Origin: Paenibacillus melissococcoides
GTDB taxonomy: Bacteria > Bacillota > Bacilli > Paenibacillales > Paenibacillaceae
NCBI GenBank assembly: GCA_944800085.1
Contig: CALYLO010000008.1
Span: 1 to 64,000, forward strand
DNA length: 64,000 bases
Direction: 5' to 3'
Below the pieces are notes generated by a model that had not been told where the DNA came from, made no database searches, and worked only from the letters and a program-made list of their open reading frames with translations. Position numbers and translations under genes: made by a program. Below, piece after piece: positions 44,542 through 53,530 of this stretch; the first letter of the stretch is position 1; each line of letters opens with the position of its first letter.

Positions 44542-46032
44542 TTATTTGATGCCTTTCATATAGCTTTGAATCTTCGGGGACAGCAAGTAGAGAAGAATAC
44601 TCAGCACGATGGCTGCCCCTCCAATAACACCGAAGTAAAGCATCTCGGTTTCCGGGGTATAGAACTTTACGATTTGGGCGTTAATGGCTTGAGCTGCGGC
44701 ATTAGACAAGAACCATAGGCTCATGGTCTGGGCCGTGAAGGCAGCGGGCGCGAGCTTCGTAGTAGCCGAGAGGCCCACCGGCGACAAGCACAGCTCTCCG
44801 AGTACGACGACGAAATAGCTGAGCACGAGCCACAATGGATTGACGAGCGAAGCGGGTCCGCCGAAGTAAGCCGGCAGCAGAATGATCAAAAAGGACAAGC
44901 CTGCAAACAATAAGCCCAGTGAGAACTTTTGGGGTATGGTCGGTTGGCGATTTCCGAGCTTCACCCATAACCAAGCGAATACAGGAGCCAGTATGATAAT
45001 AAAGAGCGGATTCAGGGACTGGAACCAGGCGGGTGAAAGATGGATGCCTGCGAATTCCAGTTGGGTACGCTTGTCTGCATAGTTGGCAAGAATGGTAGAC
45101 CCTTGCTCCTGAATTGCCCAGAACATAATCGAAGCAATGAACAAAGGAATGTACGCAATCACTCGCGAACGCTCGACGGGCGTTGTTTTAGGACTGCGGT
45201 ACATAACAACAAAGTACAGGGTGGGAATCAGGATGCCTAGAATCCCAACCAGCTTGATAAACGTATCGAAGGTTAGAACACCGAAAGCAATCGTAACCGC
45301 GATCAAGGCGCCCAAAACAACGACACCCACGCCCAAAATAGTAAAGACCTTTTTCTTCTCGGCGGGTGAGAGCGGGTTGACGACAATCGTGCCGGCAAGA
45401 CCCAGATACTTGGATCGGGTTGCTACATAGACAGCCAATCCGAGGAACATTCCGATCGCAGCAAGACCGAAGCCAAGGTGGAAATTATTCATCCCGACGG
45501 TTCCTACAACTAAAGGAGATAAGAACCCTCCAAGGTTAATCCCCATATAAAAAATGCTAAAGCCCGCATCTCGGCGGTTATCCTGTTCGCTGTAAATTTC
45601 CCCTACTAAACTGGATGCATTGGGTTTCAATAGGCCCGTACCTAACACAATCAAGATCATGGATATAAAGAATAGCGAAGCATTCCCCGGTACGGCCAGC
45701 ACGATATGACCGAGCATAATCAAGATACCGCCATAAAAAACGGCTCTCGACGTACCCAAAATCCGGTCAGCCATCCAACCACCGATTATCCCGGACATAT
45801 ACACGAGTGATCCGTAGATGGACATAATGGCGAGCGCGGTGTTCTCCGGAAACCCGAGTCCGCCCCGCGACACTTCATAGTACATAAAGAATACAAGAAT
45901 TGCCCTCATTCCATAATAGGAAAATCGCTCCCAGAACTCGGTGAAAAAGAGGGTAAACAAGCCTTTCGGATGCCCGAAAAATCCCTTTTGTGGAACACTC
46001 TCTATAATCTTCTTTCTGTCATTACCCGGCAT
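44542..46032 (-). CDS. dtpT: POT-family proton-coupled di/tripeptide transporter
   Basis: 496 residues, about 12-14 transmembrane helices. The family signatures are present: TEFWERFSYYGMRAIL (ExxERFxYYG) in helix 1, GGWMADRILGTSRAVFYGG, and FYMGINLGGFLSP (PTR2). ATG at 46032 has GGAGAG upstream. It imports small peptides with protons across the cytoplasmic membrane. Full length compared with DtpT. Stands alone between an intergenic desert and a decayed region. Confidence 0.9.
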   Translation of the reverse strand: MPGNDRKKIIESVPQKGFFGHPKGLFTLFFTEFWERFSYYGMRAILVFFMYYEVSRGGLGFPENTALAIMSIYGSLVYMSGIIGGWMADRILGTSRAVFYGGILIMLGHIVLAVPGNASLFFISMILIVLGTGLLKPNASSLVGEIYSEQDNRRDAGFSIFYMGINLGGFLSPLVVGTVGMNNFHLGFGLAAIGMFLGLAVYVATRSKYLGLAGTIVVNPLSPAEKKKVFTILGVGVVVLGALIAVTIAFGVLTFDTFIKLVGILGILIPTLYFVVMYRSPKTTPVERSRVIAYIPLFIASIMFWAIQEQGSTILANYADKRTQLEFAGIHLSPAWFQSLNPLFIIILAPVFAWLWVKLGNRQPTIPQKFSLGLLFAGLSFLIILLPAYFGGPASLVNPLWLVLSYFVVVLGELCLSPVGLSATTKLAPAAFTAQTMSLWFLSNAAAQAINAQIVKFYTPETEMLYFGVIGGAAIVLSILLYLLSPKIQSYMKGIK

Positions 46033-46815
46033 AGCAACTCTCCTTTAATAAAATAATCCTTTAACGTAATGAAGCCTCATATTTTTTTATTATAATACCC
46101 TAAATAGTATGACTGCAATCATTTTGAAATGACAATATAAGACAATTAATCATTTACATTGTCTGTGCATACTTGTGCGCCGCCGGCATTGCATTGTGGT
46201 ACGTTCGGAAAAGAGAGAAGAGAGACGCGGCACAACGCCAGCTTTTTCCGGGGGGTGTCTCACAGGCACTGCAAAATGATGGAGATGACGAGGTAACAGA
46301 GAATGTGGATGCGGGAAAAACGGCGGCGCGCAAACCGGTGAAAGATGGATGAAGCAGTGAAATGCTGCGTGGATGCATCAATTTCTGCTCTATAAGCCGC
46401 TATTTGAGGAAATTCCTGCAAAAGTACATGATGTTCATCGATTTTATCTTTTATCGATTGGATAGTCAGAAATTGATGCCGTTTTGCAGGATTCCCTGTA
46501 GCGGAGTACACGTCATAAAGGAAAGCTGCAGTTTTGCAGTTTTCGGCGAGTCGAGCTTTGAGAATCAGGGGGGGCTGTCTCACTGTAGTGAAATACTACT
46601 TTTGGGACAACCCCTTTTCGCTATGTTTGCAACCATTCCAATAAAAAACAATCTTTTGGCGCGGGACATATGCAATCGGCGCATTCTATCTTGTCATCAT
46701 AGAATTTACTATGGAAGATAGAAGCTGAACATCGTAGCGATGAAGTCACTCTTTCTATCGCAATCGGATTTGTTTTCTTCCAGATCAAATTTTTTCTGAA
46801 GAGAGCTGATGAAAA
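46033..46815. other. intergenic region with IS-like end repeats
   Basis: No convincing gene. GGGGGGTGTCTCACA at 46249, GGGGGGCTGTCTCACT at 46568 and TTTTGGGACAACCCC at 46600 resemble IS1182-type ends. The interval 46249-46615 could be a small deletion derivative (MITE-like). Confidence 0.4.
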
Positions 46816-47487
46816 GTGACTATCGAAATCAAGCAGCGATTGCTTCCCGACGGGCGGCCGAACAAGCCGAGCCGGCCGATGAAGCCGCAATATATTACCG
46901 TTCACAATACCGATAATACCGCTCCCGGGGCTACGGCCGAAGCGCACAGCCGTTATATTTTGAACGGGAGCGGCGGCACGCAGACAAGCTGGCACTACAC
47001 GGTAGATGACCGTGAGATTTACCAGAGTCTGCGGGATGACGAGCAGGGCTGGCATGCGGGCGACGGCAACGGCCCCGGAAATGCGTCGTCTATCGGCATC
47101 GAGGTCTGCATGTATCAGGGAATGGACGAGCCGTTGGCATGGCAGCGGGCCGCGGAGCTGATCGCTCTGCTGGCCAAGCGGCACGGCATCGGGCTGAACG
47201 CTATCGTACCGCACCGCCACTGGAGCGGGAAGGCGTGCCCGTCCCGGATACTCCCGCGGTGGCAGGAGTTTATGCAATTGGTAGAAAAGGCGATGAAAGG
47301 GCCAGATAAACCGATCCCGCCCGACATCATAGGCCACTGGGCGGAAGCGTCGATCAGAGCGGTAATCGAGGCCGGAATTATGGTGGGCCGCGAGTCCGGA
47401 AACTTCGAACCGAATCAGCCGATCACCCGCGCCGAGGTGGCTGTGGTCGCTGAACGGTTATTGAGACATATTGCAAATAACCCATGA
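46816..47487 (+). CDS. N-acetylmuramoyl-L-alanine amidase (amidase_2) with SLH repeat
   Basis: 223 residues, GTG start at 46816. Residues 1-160: amidase_2 domain with H30 (YITVHNTDN), the SWHYTVDDREIYQ strand, IGIE (E96), H133/H135 and C141, the zinc/catalytic set. Residues 172-220: one SLH repeat (IGHWAEASIRAVIEAGIMVG...PNQPITRAEVAVVAERLL) for wall anchoring. No signal peptide, as in phage endolysins. It cuts the amide bond between glycan and stem peptide. Possibly from a lost prophage; a tail remnant of a close relative is at 22640. Confidence 0.88.
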   Translation: MTIEIKQRLLPDGRPNKPSRPMKPQYITVHNTDNTAPGATAEAHSRYILNGSGGTQTSWHYTVDDREIYQSLRDDEQGWHAGDGNGPGNASSIGIEVCMYQGMDEPLAWQRAAELIALLAKRHGIGLNAIVPHRHWSGKACPSRILPRWQEFMQLVEKAMKGPDKPIPPDIIGHWAEASIRAVIEAGIMVGRESGNFEPNQPITRAEVAVVAERLLRHIANNP

Positions 47488-47562
47488 GAAATTAGGCTGG
47501 CACAATCTTTTTGGCAGGCCTATCCATGATGATAGTCAATGAGGCAATGCCCATCGCAGATG

Positions 47563-47590
47563 ACCGGAGCGTAAGCTTCGGTAATTTTTT
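47563..47590 (+). terminator. terminator after amidase
   Basis: ACCGGAGC pairs with GCTTCGGT (one G.T) around GTAA, followed by AATTTTTTTG. Confidence 0.75.
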
Positions 47591-47756
47591 TGCCTTTTAT
47601 GCGCTAAATCATAGATGTAACATACTCGGAAAATGATAAACATAATTTTCGGATATATAGAAAATTATTTTCCTGAAAGCATTTACAATGAGGTTTTTGT
47701 CTGGTAGGCTATGGGTAAGCAGCAATCATACATCAATCAGAAGGAGCGATGACGGC

Positions 47757-48977
47757 ATGGGGAACAGGCTGAAGTATGATGTGGTGATCATGGGCGGCGG
47801 CATATCGGGAGCGATGGCTGCCGTTGCGGCATCCAGCTTGGGGGCGAAGACGCTGATTGTAGAGTCGCACGGCTTTCTCGGCGGGACGCTTACCGCGAAT
47901 GGGGTAGGTCCGATGATGACCTTCCATGCGGGAGAGAAGCTTGCCATCCAAGGGTTTACGGACCAGTTGATTGAACGGCTGAAGAAGCAGGGCAAGTCGC
48001 CGGGGCATATTTTCGATACGGTCGGCTTCACGTACTCGGTCACGCCGTTCGATGCCGAAGCGATGAAGCATGAACTGGAGCTGATGGTCACCGAGAGCGG
48101 CGGGGAGATTCTGTACCATACGATGCTGGCCGGCGTGAAGACCGAGGGCGGACGAATCGTCAGCATCACGGTATGCAATAAATCGGGTCTGAGCGATATC
48201 GAGGCGTCCGTGTTCATCGACGGAACGGGCGACGGCGATTTGTCCGTCGGCGCGGGAGCCGAGTTCACCAAGGGCAGGGAATCCGACGGGGCGATGCAGC
48301 CGATGACGTTGAAGATGAAGATGTACAACGTCGATATTTCGAAGGTAAAGCAATATATTCACGCCCATCCGGAAGACTTTCCGCTGTATCAGGGCGACAC
48401 GTCCATCATCGAGAAGGCGCCGCGCTTGTCGGTAGGCGGGTTCGACAGCCTGTTCAAGCTGGCGAAGGAGAGGGGGGAGATCTCGATCCCGCGGGAAAAT
48501 GTGCTGTTTTTCGAAACGAATAACCCGGGCGAGGTCATCCTGAATACGACCCGGATTATCGGTCACGATCCGACGGATGCGTTCAGTCTGAGCAAAGCGG
48601 AGATGGAAGGCCGCAAGCAGTGCCGCGAGCTGGAGCTGTTCGTGCGCAAGTACATTCCGGGCTTCGAGCATGCGGTCGTGGAATCGACCGGACCGAATAT
48701 CGGCGTTCGGGGATCGCGCCAGATTAAGGGCGTATATACGCTGACGGCGGAGGATCTGCTGGAGCAGCGGATGTTCGAGGATACGATCGCGCATTCCGGC
48801 TATCCGATCGATATCCATAGTCCGGACGGCGAAGGAACGAAGCATCAGAAGCTGGAATGGGGCGGCATGTACAGCATGATGTATACAGAAGGTCGAAAAA
48901 CCCTGATATATCAAGGAAAAGGACTCCTGAGAAGAGTCTTTTTCAAGAAAAAAATCACATTTCAATCACATTTTTAG
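47757..48977 (+). pseudogene. FAD-dependent oxidoreductase truncated by a prophage
   Basis: ATG 47757 with AAGGAG ten bases upstream. N-terminal FAD-binding motif VVIMGGGISGAMAAVAASSLGAKTLIVE with E at strand end, then GGTLTANGVGPMMTF (FAD_oxidored family), FIDGTGDGDLSVGAGAEF and VRGSRQIKGVYTLTAEDL. Authentic sequence ends near codon 378 (WGGMYSM, about 48885). The last ~28 codons are phage DNA. The family needs a further 60-80 residues with the second FAD/glycine motif. So the gene was cut by integration at its 3' end. Confidence 0.75.
48917..48944. terminator. terminator at the prophage end
   Basis: AAAAGGACTC pairs with GAGTCTTTTT around CTGAGAA. Lies in the likely attachment region between the cut oxidoreductase and the integrase. 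Confidence 0.6.
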
Positions 48978-50161
48978 CGAATAATATCCTCCATGTAATT
49001 TTTCAGTTTCTCGTCTGCTGTCTTTTTCATTTTCTCGGTCACATGAGTGTAGATCTGCATAGTGGTTTTCATGTCTTTATGCCCCACTCGATCCATAATA
49101 GTTTTCAGATCTACTCCGGCCTCAGCTAGCATGCTTATGTGAGTATGACGTAACGTATGTGGAGTTACCTTTTTTGTAATTGATGTTTTCTTCAAAATTC
49201 TCTTAACGCGTACATTTATTTTTTTTATAACATACGGATACCCATTAGGATTTGCAATTACAAAGTTACCATGGTAGTCATTTTTGTTCAACGCTCGCAT
49301 CTTGGTTTGCTGTGCTTTATGATTTCGCAGCATATCTACTAAAATAGTGTCAATGCTTACCCGTCTTACAGATGTGGTGGTCTTTGGTGTTAGAATATCG
49401 TAATTTTTCATGTTGTTATTTGGATTGAAAATAGTCTTGGTTATTTTAATTTCATTCTGGTCGAAATTTACGTCATCCCATTTTAAAGCACAGAGTTCTC
49501 CCACGCGTATCCCAGTAAAAGCGAGAATATATAATGCCGCTTTGTCGTTAGTAAGCCCGTGTTCTGATACTATATTAAGAAATTCTTTTAGCTCATGCTT
49601 CTCCAGATATTTTTGAGCAATTGGATCGGTGTTCTTTTCCAACTCTTCTACAGTAACTCGTTTCTTTGGTAACTTCGCTGACTTGGTTGGTGATTTTGTT
49701 ATCACTCCCCAGATTACGGCCTGCTCGAATATCATAGACGCAGTAACATGGATTCCCTCTATAGTAGATTCCGCCAGACTTTCTTCGGTGTGCAGGCTGT
49801 TCAAAATATTTTGGTACATTTTTGGGGTTATCTTACTGACTGTCATTTTAGCTAAATATTTATTTAAATTCTTGATTTGCTTGGATCGAAGGTGCACTGT
49901 ACTTTTTTTTACGCCAGTAACTTTGTAAGCATTCAGCCACTCCTTAGCAAGCTTTTCGAAAGTAATTTTTTCTTTGGTCTGATGGACAAGCCCGTGTTCT
50001 GATAGCTTATTGATTGCATCTTCAACACGCTTCATTGCTTCTTTTTTCGTGGTACCGCGCCGCGAAACCTGATTCCTTTTCCCGGTCAGTGGATCGGCCG
50101 GGCCATCGGTGACGCAGACCCACTTTTTCCCCTTCTTTGTTGCGACTTGAGTGCAATACAT
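48974..50161 (-). CDS. int: tyrosine-type phage integrase
   Basis: 395 residues; ATG 50161 after AGGAGG. AP2-like arm-binding start (KWVCVTDGPADPLTGKR), SAM-like core-binding domain (FEKLAKEWLNAYK...), then catalytic domain with TGIRVGELCALKWDDV (Arg), TPHTLRHTHISML (HxxR), VGHKDMKTT (His) and IYTHVTEKM (Tyr). All catalytic residues present. Directs integration and excision of the second prophage, whose attachment site is probably at 48885-48970. Close relative of the deleted integrase at 9104. Confidence 0.93.
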   Translation of the reverse strand: MYCTQVATKKGKKWVCVTDGPADPLTGKRNQVSRRGTTKKEAMKRVEDAINKLSEHGLVHQTKEKITFEKLAKEWLNAYKVTGVKKSTVHLRSKQIKNLNKYLAKMTVSKITPKMYQNILNSLHTEESLAESTIEGIHVTASMIFEQAVIWGVITKSPTKSAKLPKKRVTVEELEKNTDPIAQKYLEKHELKEFLNIVSEHGLTNDKAALYILAFTGIRVGELCALKWDDVNFDQNEIKITKTIFNPNNNMKNYDILTPKTTTSVRRVSIDTILVDMLRNHKAQQTKMRALNKNDYHGNFVIANPNGYPYVIKKINVRVKRILKKTSITKKVTPHTLRHTHISMLAEAGVDLKTIMDRVGHKDMKTTMQIYTHVTEKMKKTADEKLKNYMEDIIR

Positions 50162-50171
50162 ATGATTCCTC

Positions 50172-51026
50172 CTACCAAGCAAATTTTTGAGCTTCTTGGA
50201 TATCTCGCATCTGCAGCACAACATTTTTGGCCGCGAGTCCATGCCTTTCAGCCAAGCGCTTTATTTTTAAGACAATGTGCCCGTTTCTACAGGCAATATC
50301 TTCGGGACGCACTGGCACACACGACATTTCAGGCTGGCTTTCGGAATTTATACGCTCATAAGGGCCGTCGAGCGGAATTAGTAGTTCGTCTTTGTGAACG
50401 TCTTGCTGATCAACACTCACAATGAGTTGTGAAGGTTCGTCGAGTTCTCCTTCTGGGTCATAATAGGCGTAGACCTCGGTGCGCTCGCTACGACTCTCTA
50501 CGGGTGCTTTTGTCGCCATATACGATGATGTTGCTTGCTGCAACATTCCTTGAATGCAGCGCCGCTTTATTTGCTCCATCCGCCGAGCTGCTACGCCCAC
50601 CGGAACCCGGAATTCATTGGTAAGCGTCTCGACGCATCCGTCAAACGATTGTGGAAGGTGAAGCCGTTGAATCATGGATATCGGCATGGCAGCATACAAC
50701 ATGAAAGCATTCGCCTCACATTCTTGAGCCCGAGTAAATTGCTCCGGCATCATGCTTTGATCGCCAGCATGGCGGAGCAAGTGACAAAGCTCGTGTAGAA
50801 AATCGAGCCACTGCTGTCGAGGATCGAGGCGTGAATCGATGTTCACTGAATACATACCGGGCCTCACTTCGAGCGCTTTGCTTCCAACTGGGCCAAAATA
50901 CAGCCAAACATTCAAGCGGGCCGCCATTTCCTCTATCGTGAGATGGCCAGGGTGATATACCCCAATGCGTCGGTATAAGTCTTCTTGGTACTTTTCAATT
51001 TGTGTCATTATGTAGTGTTCAAACAT
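50172..51026 (-). CDS. ImmA/IrrE-family metallopeptidase
   Basis: 284 residues; ATG 51026 after TGGAGGGG. HELCH at residues 78-82 is the zinc site, with ECEANAFMLYAAMP supplying the third ligand. In phages and ICEBs1 such proteins cleave the XRE repressor upon DNA damage, inducing the element. It lies ten bases from the integrase and upstream of it, as in related Gram-positive prophages. C-terminal ~100 residues are of unknown fold. Confidence 0.88.
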   Translation of the reverse strand: MFEHYIMTQIEKYQEDLYRRIGVYHPGHLTIEEMAARLNVWLYFGPVGSKALEVRPGMYSVNIDSRLDPRQQWLDFLHELCHLLRHAGDQSMMPEQFTRAQECEANAFMLYAAMPISMIQRLHLPQSFDGCVETLTNEFRVPVGVAARRMEQIKRRCIQGMLQQATSSYMATKAPVESRSERTEVYAYYDPEGELDEPSQLIVSVDQQDVHKDELLIPLDGPYERINSESQPEMSCVPVRPEDIACRNGHIVLKIKRLAERHGLAAKNVVLQMRDIQEAQKFAW

Positions 51027-51093
51027 GATGTACCCCTCCAAGCATGAGAATATATGTTCGGTTTTGAGGTAAAAAATAAATGCCCGAAGGCAC

Positions 51094-51417
51094 TTAGGTT
51101 ATCAGTTTTGTCAAAAAGTATAGACCGCCGGCAATCGAACAAACTAATATCAATATTCCCAGCATCTGTGAAATGACTTTAATGTATTGAAATAAACGAG
51201 TTTCTCCATACTTTTCTACATATTTTCCTAAGAAACCAACAATAAGTCCTAATGCAAAAAGAACAGCGAGTGCAATTACAAGTGGTTTTCCCCACCACTC
51301 ATTATTATCCCAAAATCCAACAATCAGAATGTAGAGTAACCCCAGACCTATAATCGTTCTAATCTCTTCGCGGAAAAGAATGACTAGTATAAGAATAACT
51401 AATAAAGCACTTGTCAT
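51094..51417 (-). CDS. small membrane protein in lysogeny module
   Basis: 107 residues with four predicted transmembrane helices (2-15, 20-38, 46-64, 80-104). ATG 51417 after GAGGGAG. Sits between repressor and ImmA genes in the constitutively expressed lysogeny operon, a position often used by superinfection-exclusion or toxin-like genes. Function not known. Confidence 0.55.
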   Translation of the reverse strand: MTSALLVILILVILFREEIRTIIGLGLLYILIVGFWDNNEWWGKPLVIALAVLFALGLIVGFLGKYVEKYGETRLFQYIKVISQMLGILILVCSIAGGLYFLTKLIT

Positions 51418-51459
51418 TTGTACTCCCTCACATTGCTTGTTTTGTTCCGGTTATATCCT

Positions 51460-51858
51460 CTATTCACCCTGTCGCTGCCCCGGTTTTCTATTCTTCTCCT
51501 GCTCAAGGATGAACTTCAAAAACTGCCGCATCTCTTCTTTTTTCTGTTCTGGGGCAGAAAGGTAATCCTTAAAGAATGCTCCGTGGACCCCCCTCAATAA
51601 CGCATCAAGTTCAGCTTCCTCGCTAGAAGAAGGGGACGGGAGATCACTTCTTCCCAATAGATAGTCACTCGAAACTCCGAATAGATCTGCAATTTTGTTT
51701 AAGGTGTCCAACGGCGGTTCTTTTGTTCCATTTTCATAAGCTGTATAGGTGGGTCTGGCCACACCTATAAGGTTGGCTACATAATCTTGAGTCCACTTTG
51801 GATCTCTTTTCTTTTTATTTTCACGCTCAGCTTTTATTCTCTTTCCTAAAATATTCAT
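51460..51858 (-). CDS. XRE-family phage repressor (CI-like)
   Basis: 132 residues. N-terminal HTH_3: WTQDYVANLIGVARPTYTAYENGTKEPPLDTLNKIADLFGVSSDYLLGRSD. The C-terminal ~50 residues are helical and acidic, the part usually cleaved by ImmA-type proteases. Transcribed divergently from the Cro-like gene at 52021 across the operator set at 51897-52003. Confidence 0.88.
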   Translation of the reverse strand: MNILGKRIKAERENKKKRDPKWTQDYVANLIGVARPTYTAYENGTKEPPLDTLNKIADLFGVSSDYLLGRSDLPSPSSSEEAELDALLRGVHGAFFKDYLSAPEQKKEEMRQFLKFILEQEKNRKPGQRQGE

Positions 51859-51896
51859 GATTAGACACCAACCTTACTAAGATACCCACATTATAG

Positions 51897-52003
51897 TGTT
51901 CCTCAGAGAAACTTTAAAGTGATGTTCCTAAATGAATCATTATCTGTTGACATGTTCCTAAAAGTAACATATAATCAAACTAACAACGTTACTTAAAGGA
52001 ACA
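51897..52003. promoter_or_regulatory. phage genetic switch: four operators and early promoter
   Basis: TGTTCCT sites begin at 51897, 51923 and 51953 (TGTTCCTAAAAGTAAC), and an inverted one at 51988-52003 (GTTACTTAAAGGAACA). The rightward promoter is perfect: TTGACA (51947-51952), 17 bases, TATAAT (51970-51975). The 51953 site fills the spacer, so repressor binding there would block polymerase. Confidence 0.85.
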
Positions 52004-52020
52004 ATCAAGGGGTGAACATA

Positions 52021-52251
52021 TTGAGACTGTGGTTAAAAGAACTCCGTGATGCTTCAGGTTTGACACATGAGCAAGTAGCTGATAGGTCGAATATCTCTCG
52101 CAGCTACTACACCAACATTGAATTGGGAGTGAAGACTCCCAAGGTTGAAGTAGCGAAGTCAATCGGAAAAGCCCTGGATTTCCCTTGGGAATATTTTTTT
52201 AATGATAAATGTTCCCTTGGAGAACATCCAAGATCGAAGGAGGCGATTTGA
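52021..52251 (+). CDS. Cro-like HTH regulator
   Basis: 76 residues from TTG 52021 (AAGGGGTGAAC upstream; a GTG three codons earlier is less well placed). One HTH_3 domain: LKELRDASGLTHEQVADRSNISRSYYTNIELG. First gene of the rightward early operon, opposite the repressor. Likely binds the same operators to shut off the repressor. Confidence 0.82.
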   Translation: MRLWLKELRDASGLTHEQVADRSNISRSYYTNIELGVKTPKVEVAKSIGKALDFPWEYFFNDKCSLGEHPRSKEAI

Positions 52252-52568
52252 TGCTACAGGTTAGTCTCGATCTTGCTGATGATCATTTCCGCCATATGCT
52301 GCGGGAAGAAATACAGAGCGCCATCAGTGACGTTTTAAGAGATAAGCATATCTCCAAATTTATGGACAAGCCGTTCCTCACAAGAACGGAAATGATGGAA
52401 GTACTCCATATTGGAGCCACCAAGGCCGCAGAGCTAATGCGGCGACCAGATTTCCCGGTATGCTATGAAGCCGGGATTTTAATCCCCACTGAATTGCTAT
52501 ACAAGTGGGTACTCAGGAACACAAGATGGCTCGAAGAAAATTCGAATTATTTTGGGGAATCGATATGA
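52251..52568 (+). CDS. DUF771-like / excisionase-type HTH phage protein
   Basis: 105 residues; ATG overlaps the Cro stop (TGATG) with GAAGGAGG upstream. Contains FLTRTEMMEVLHIGATKAAELMRRPDFPVCYEAGILIP, a winged-helix type excisionase/DUF771 pattern. May act in excision or early regulation. Four-base overlap with the next frame. Confidence 0.65.
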   Translation: MLQVSLDLADDHFRHMLREEIQSAISDVLRDKHISKFMDKPFLTRTEMMEVLHIGATKAAELMRRPDFPVCYEAGILIPTELLYKWVLRNTRWLEENSNYFGESI

Positions 52569-52765
52569 GCAGATTCCGGTGGAACCGAGGATCTTCCCGG
52601 GCAGCCTGCATCACAATGGCGGTTGCTCGGGTGAAGGTTCACTCGAAAAATCCAGAAGCCATTTTGCAAAAGGAATTACGGTCATTACGCCGAGATGTAG
52701 CCGCTACGCTCAAGAGGATAGAAGAAACCCGCCGGAGCGGTACCTGCGCCAGCGGGAGGGGATGA
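52565..52765 (+). CDS. hypothetical early phage protein
   Basis: 66 residues; ATG overlaps the previous stop (ATGA). C-terminal helix EAILQKELRSLRRDVAATLKRIEETRR looks coiled. An alternative overlapping frame is less protein-like. Function unknown. Confidence 0.45.
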   Translation: MSRFRWNRGSSRAACITMAVARVKVHSKNPEAILQKELRSLRRDVAATLKRIEETRRSGTCASGRG

Positions 52766-52849
52766 GTGGGGTGGGTGACTCTCCATACTTTTATACTACA
52801 TCGGATCACCCACCATGTCTGTTCGAATTCCGAACGGGAGGTGAGAGAT

Positions 52850-53092
52850 TTGAAATTTGGCGTCATTATTAAGGCGCTGAGGACCCGTAAGGGCTGGAGC
52901 CAAGAGGAATTGGCCGAGAAAGTACATATGTCTCGCAGCGCGATAAGTAAGCTGGAGAACGACCAGCAGACGCTTGATGTCCCGACGCTTATGCGAATGA
53001 TTCAAGCTACGAATGCCCCCGAAGTTGCCGTGTCTATACTCTACGGCATGGATGGCATCACTATTCTTCAAAACATTATGACAGCATTTTGA
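52850..53092 (+). CDS. XRE-family HTH protein
   Basis: 80 residues from TTG 52850 after GGGAGGTGAG. HTH_3: IIKALRTRKGWSQEELAEKVHMSRSAISKLENDQQTLDVPTL. A second early-operon regulator beyond Cro. Confidence 0.75.
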   Translation: MKFGVIIKALRTRKGWSQEELAEKVHMSRSAISKLENDQQTLDVPTLMRMIQATNAPEVAVSILYGMDGITILQNIMTAF

Positions 53093-53104
53093 GGAGGATG
53101 ACCA

Positions 53105-53389
53105 GTGGATAGACAAAAACTTGTGGATCAAGCGATCGAGGCAGGCAAAAATGCTAAGCACAATTTGAAAGTCATTCAGAACAACCCGGAAAAGATTACC
53201 CCGGGAAAGATGGGGGATGCGGAAGAGTATCTGAACATGATGATCAGATTTTCGGAAGAAGAAATAGAAAACGCCCGGCGGGCAGGCCGGACGTCGTCAC
53301 TGAGAACTCGGTTAAAGTATCTCGTTTCGTCCATTGTATCGCCTTCTCGCGATAAGCGCAAGTCCAGCGGTATGATGTCAAGTCCCTGA
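53105..53389 (+). pseudogene. early phage gene truncated by IS110
   Basis: GTG 53105 after GAGGAGG. Starts MDRQKLVDQAIEAGKNAKHN; helical. Authentic sequence stops at 53360, where IS110 copy B begins; nine foreign residues follow. Everything of this prophage beyond this point has been lost or lies elsewhere. Confidence 0.6.
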
Positions 53390-53530
53390 TTGATGAGAAT
53401 TGGAAAATTTCCTTGGCGTGCAGCAGGATCAATCCCAAAAAAGGCATCACCAAACTAGACCCAGTCGAAAATTAAGTAAAATACCATAATTTAACTGGGA
53501 ATTAGAGAAGAAAATTCATGAGCCAAGGCA

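Noticed and set aside
46260..46583. 107-residue minus-strand protein
   Set aside because: No ribosome site, unlike protein composition and bounded by IS-like ends; more likely non-coding remnant.
47733..48965. 410-residue minus-strand frame over the FAD oxidoreductase
   Set aside because: Shadow of the coding strand, no domain, no start signals.
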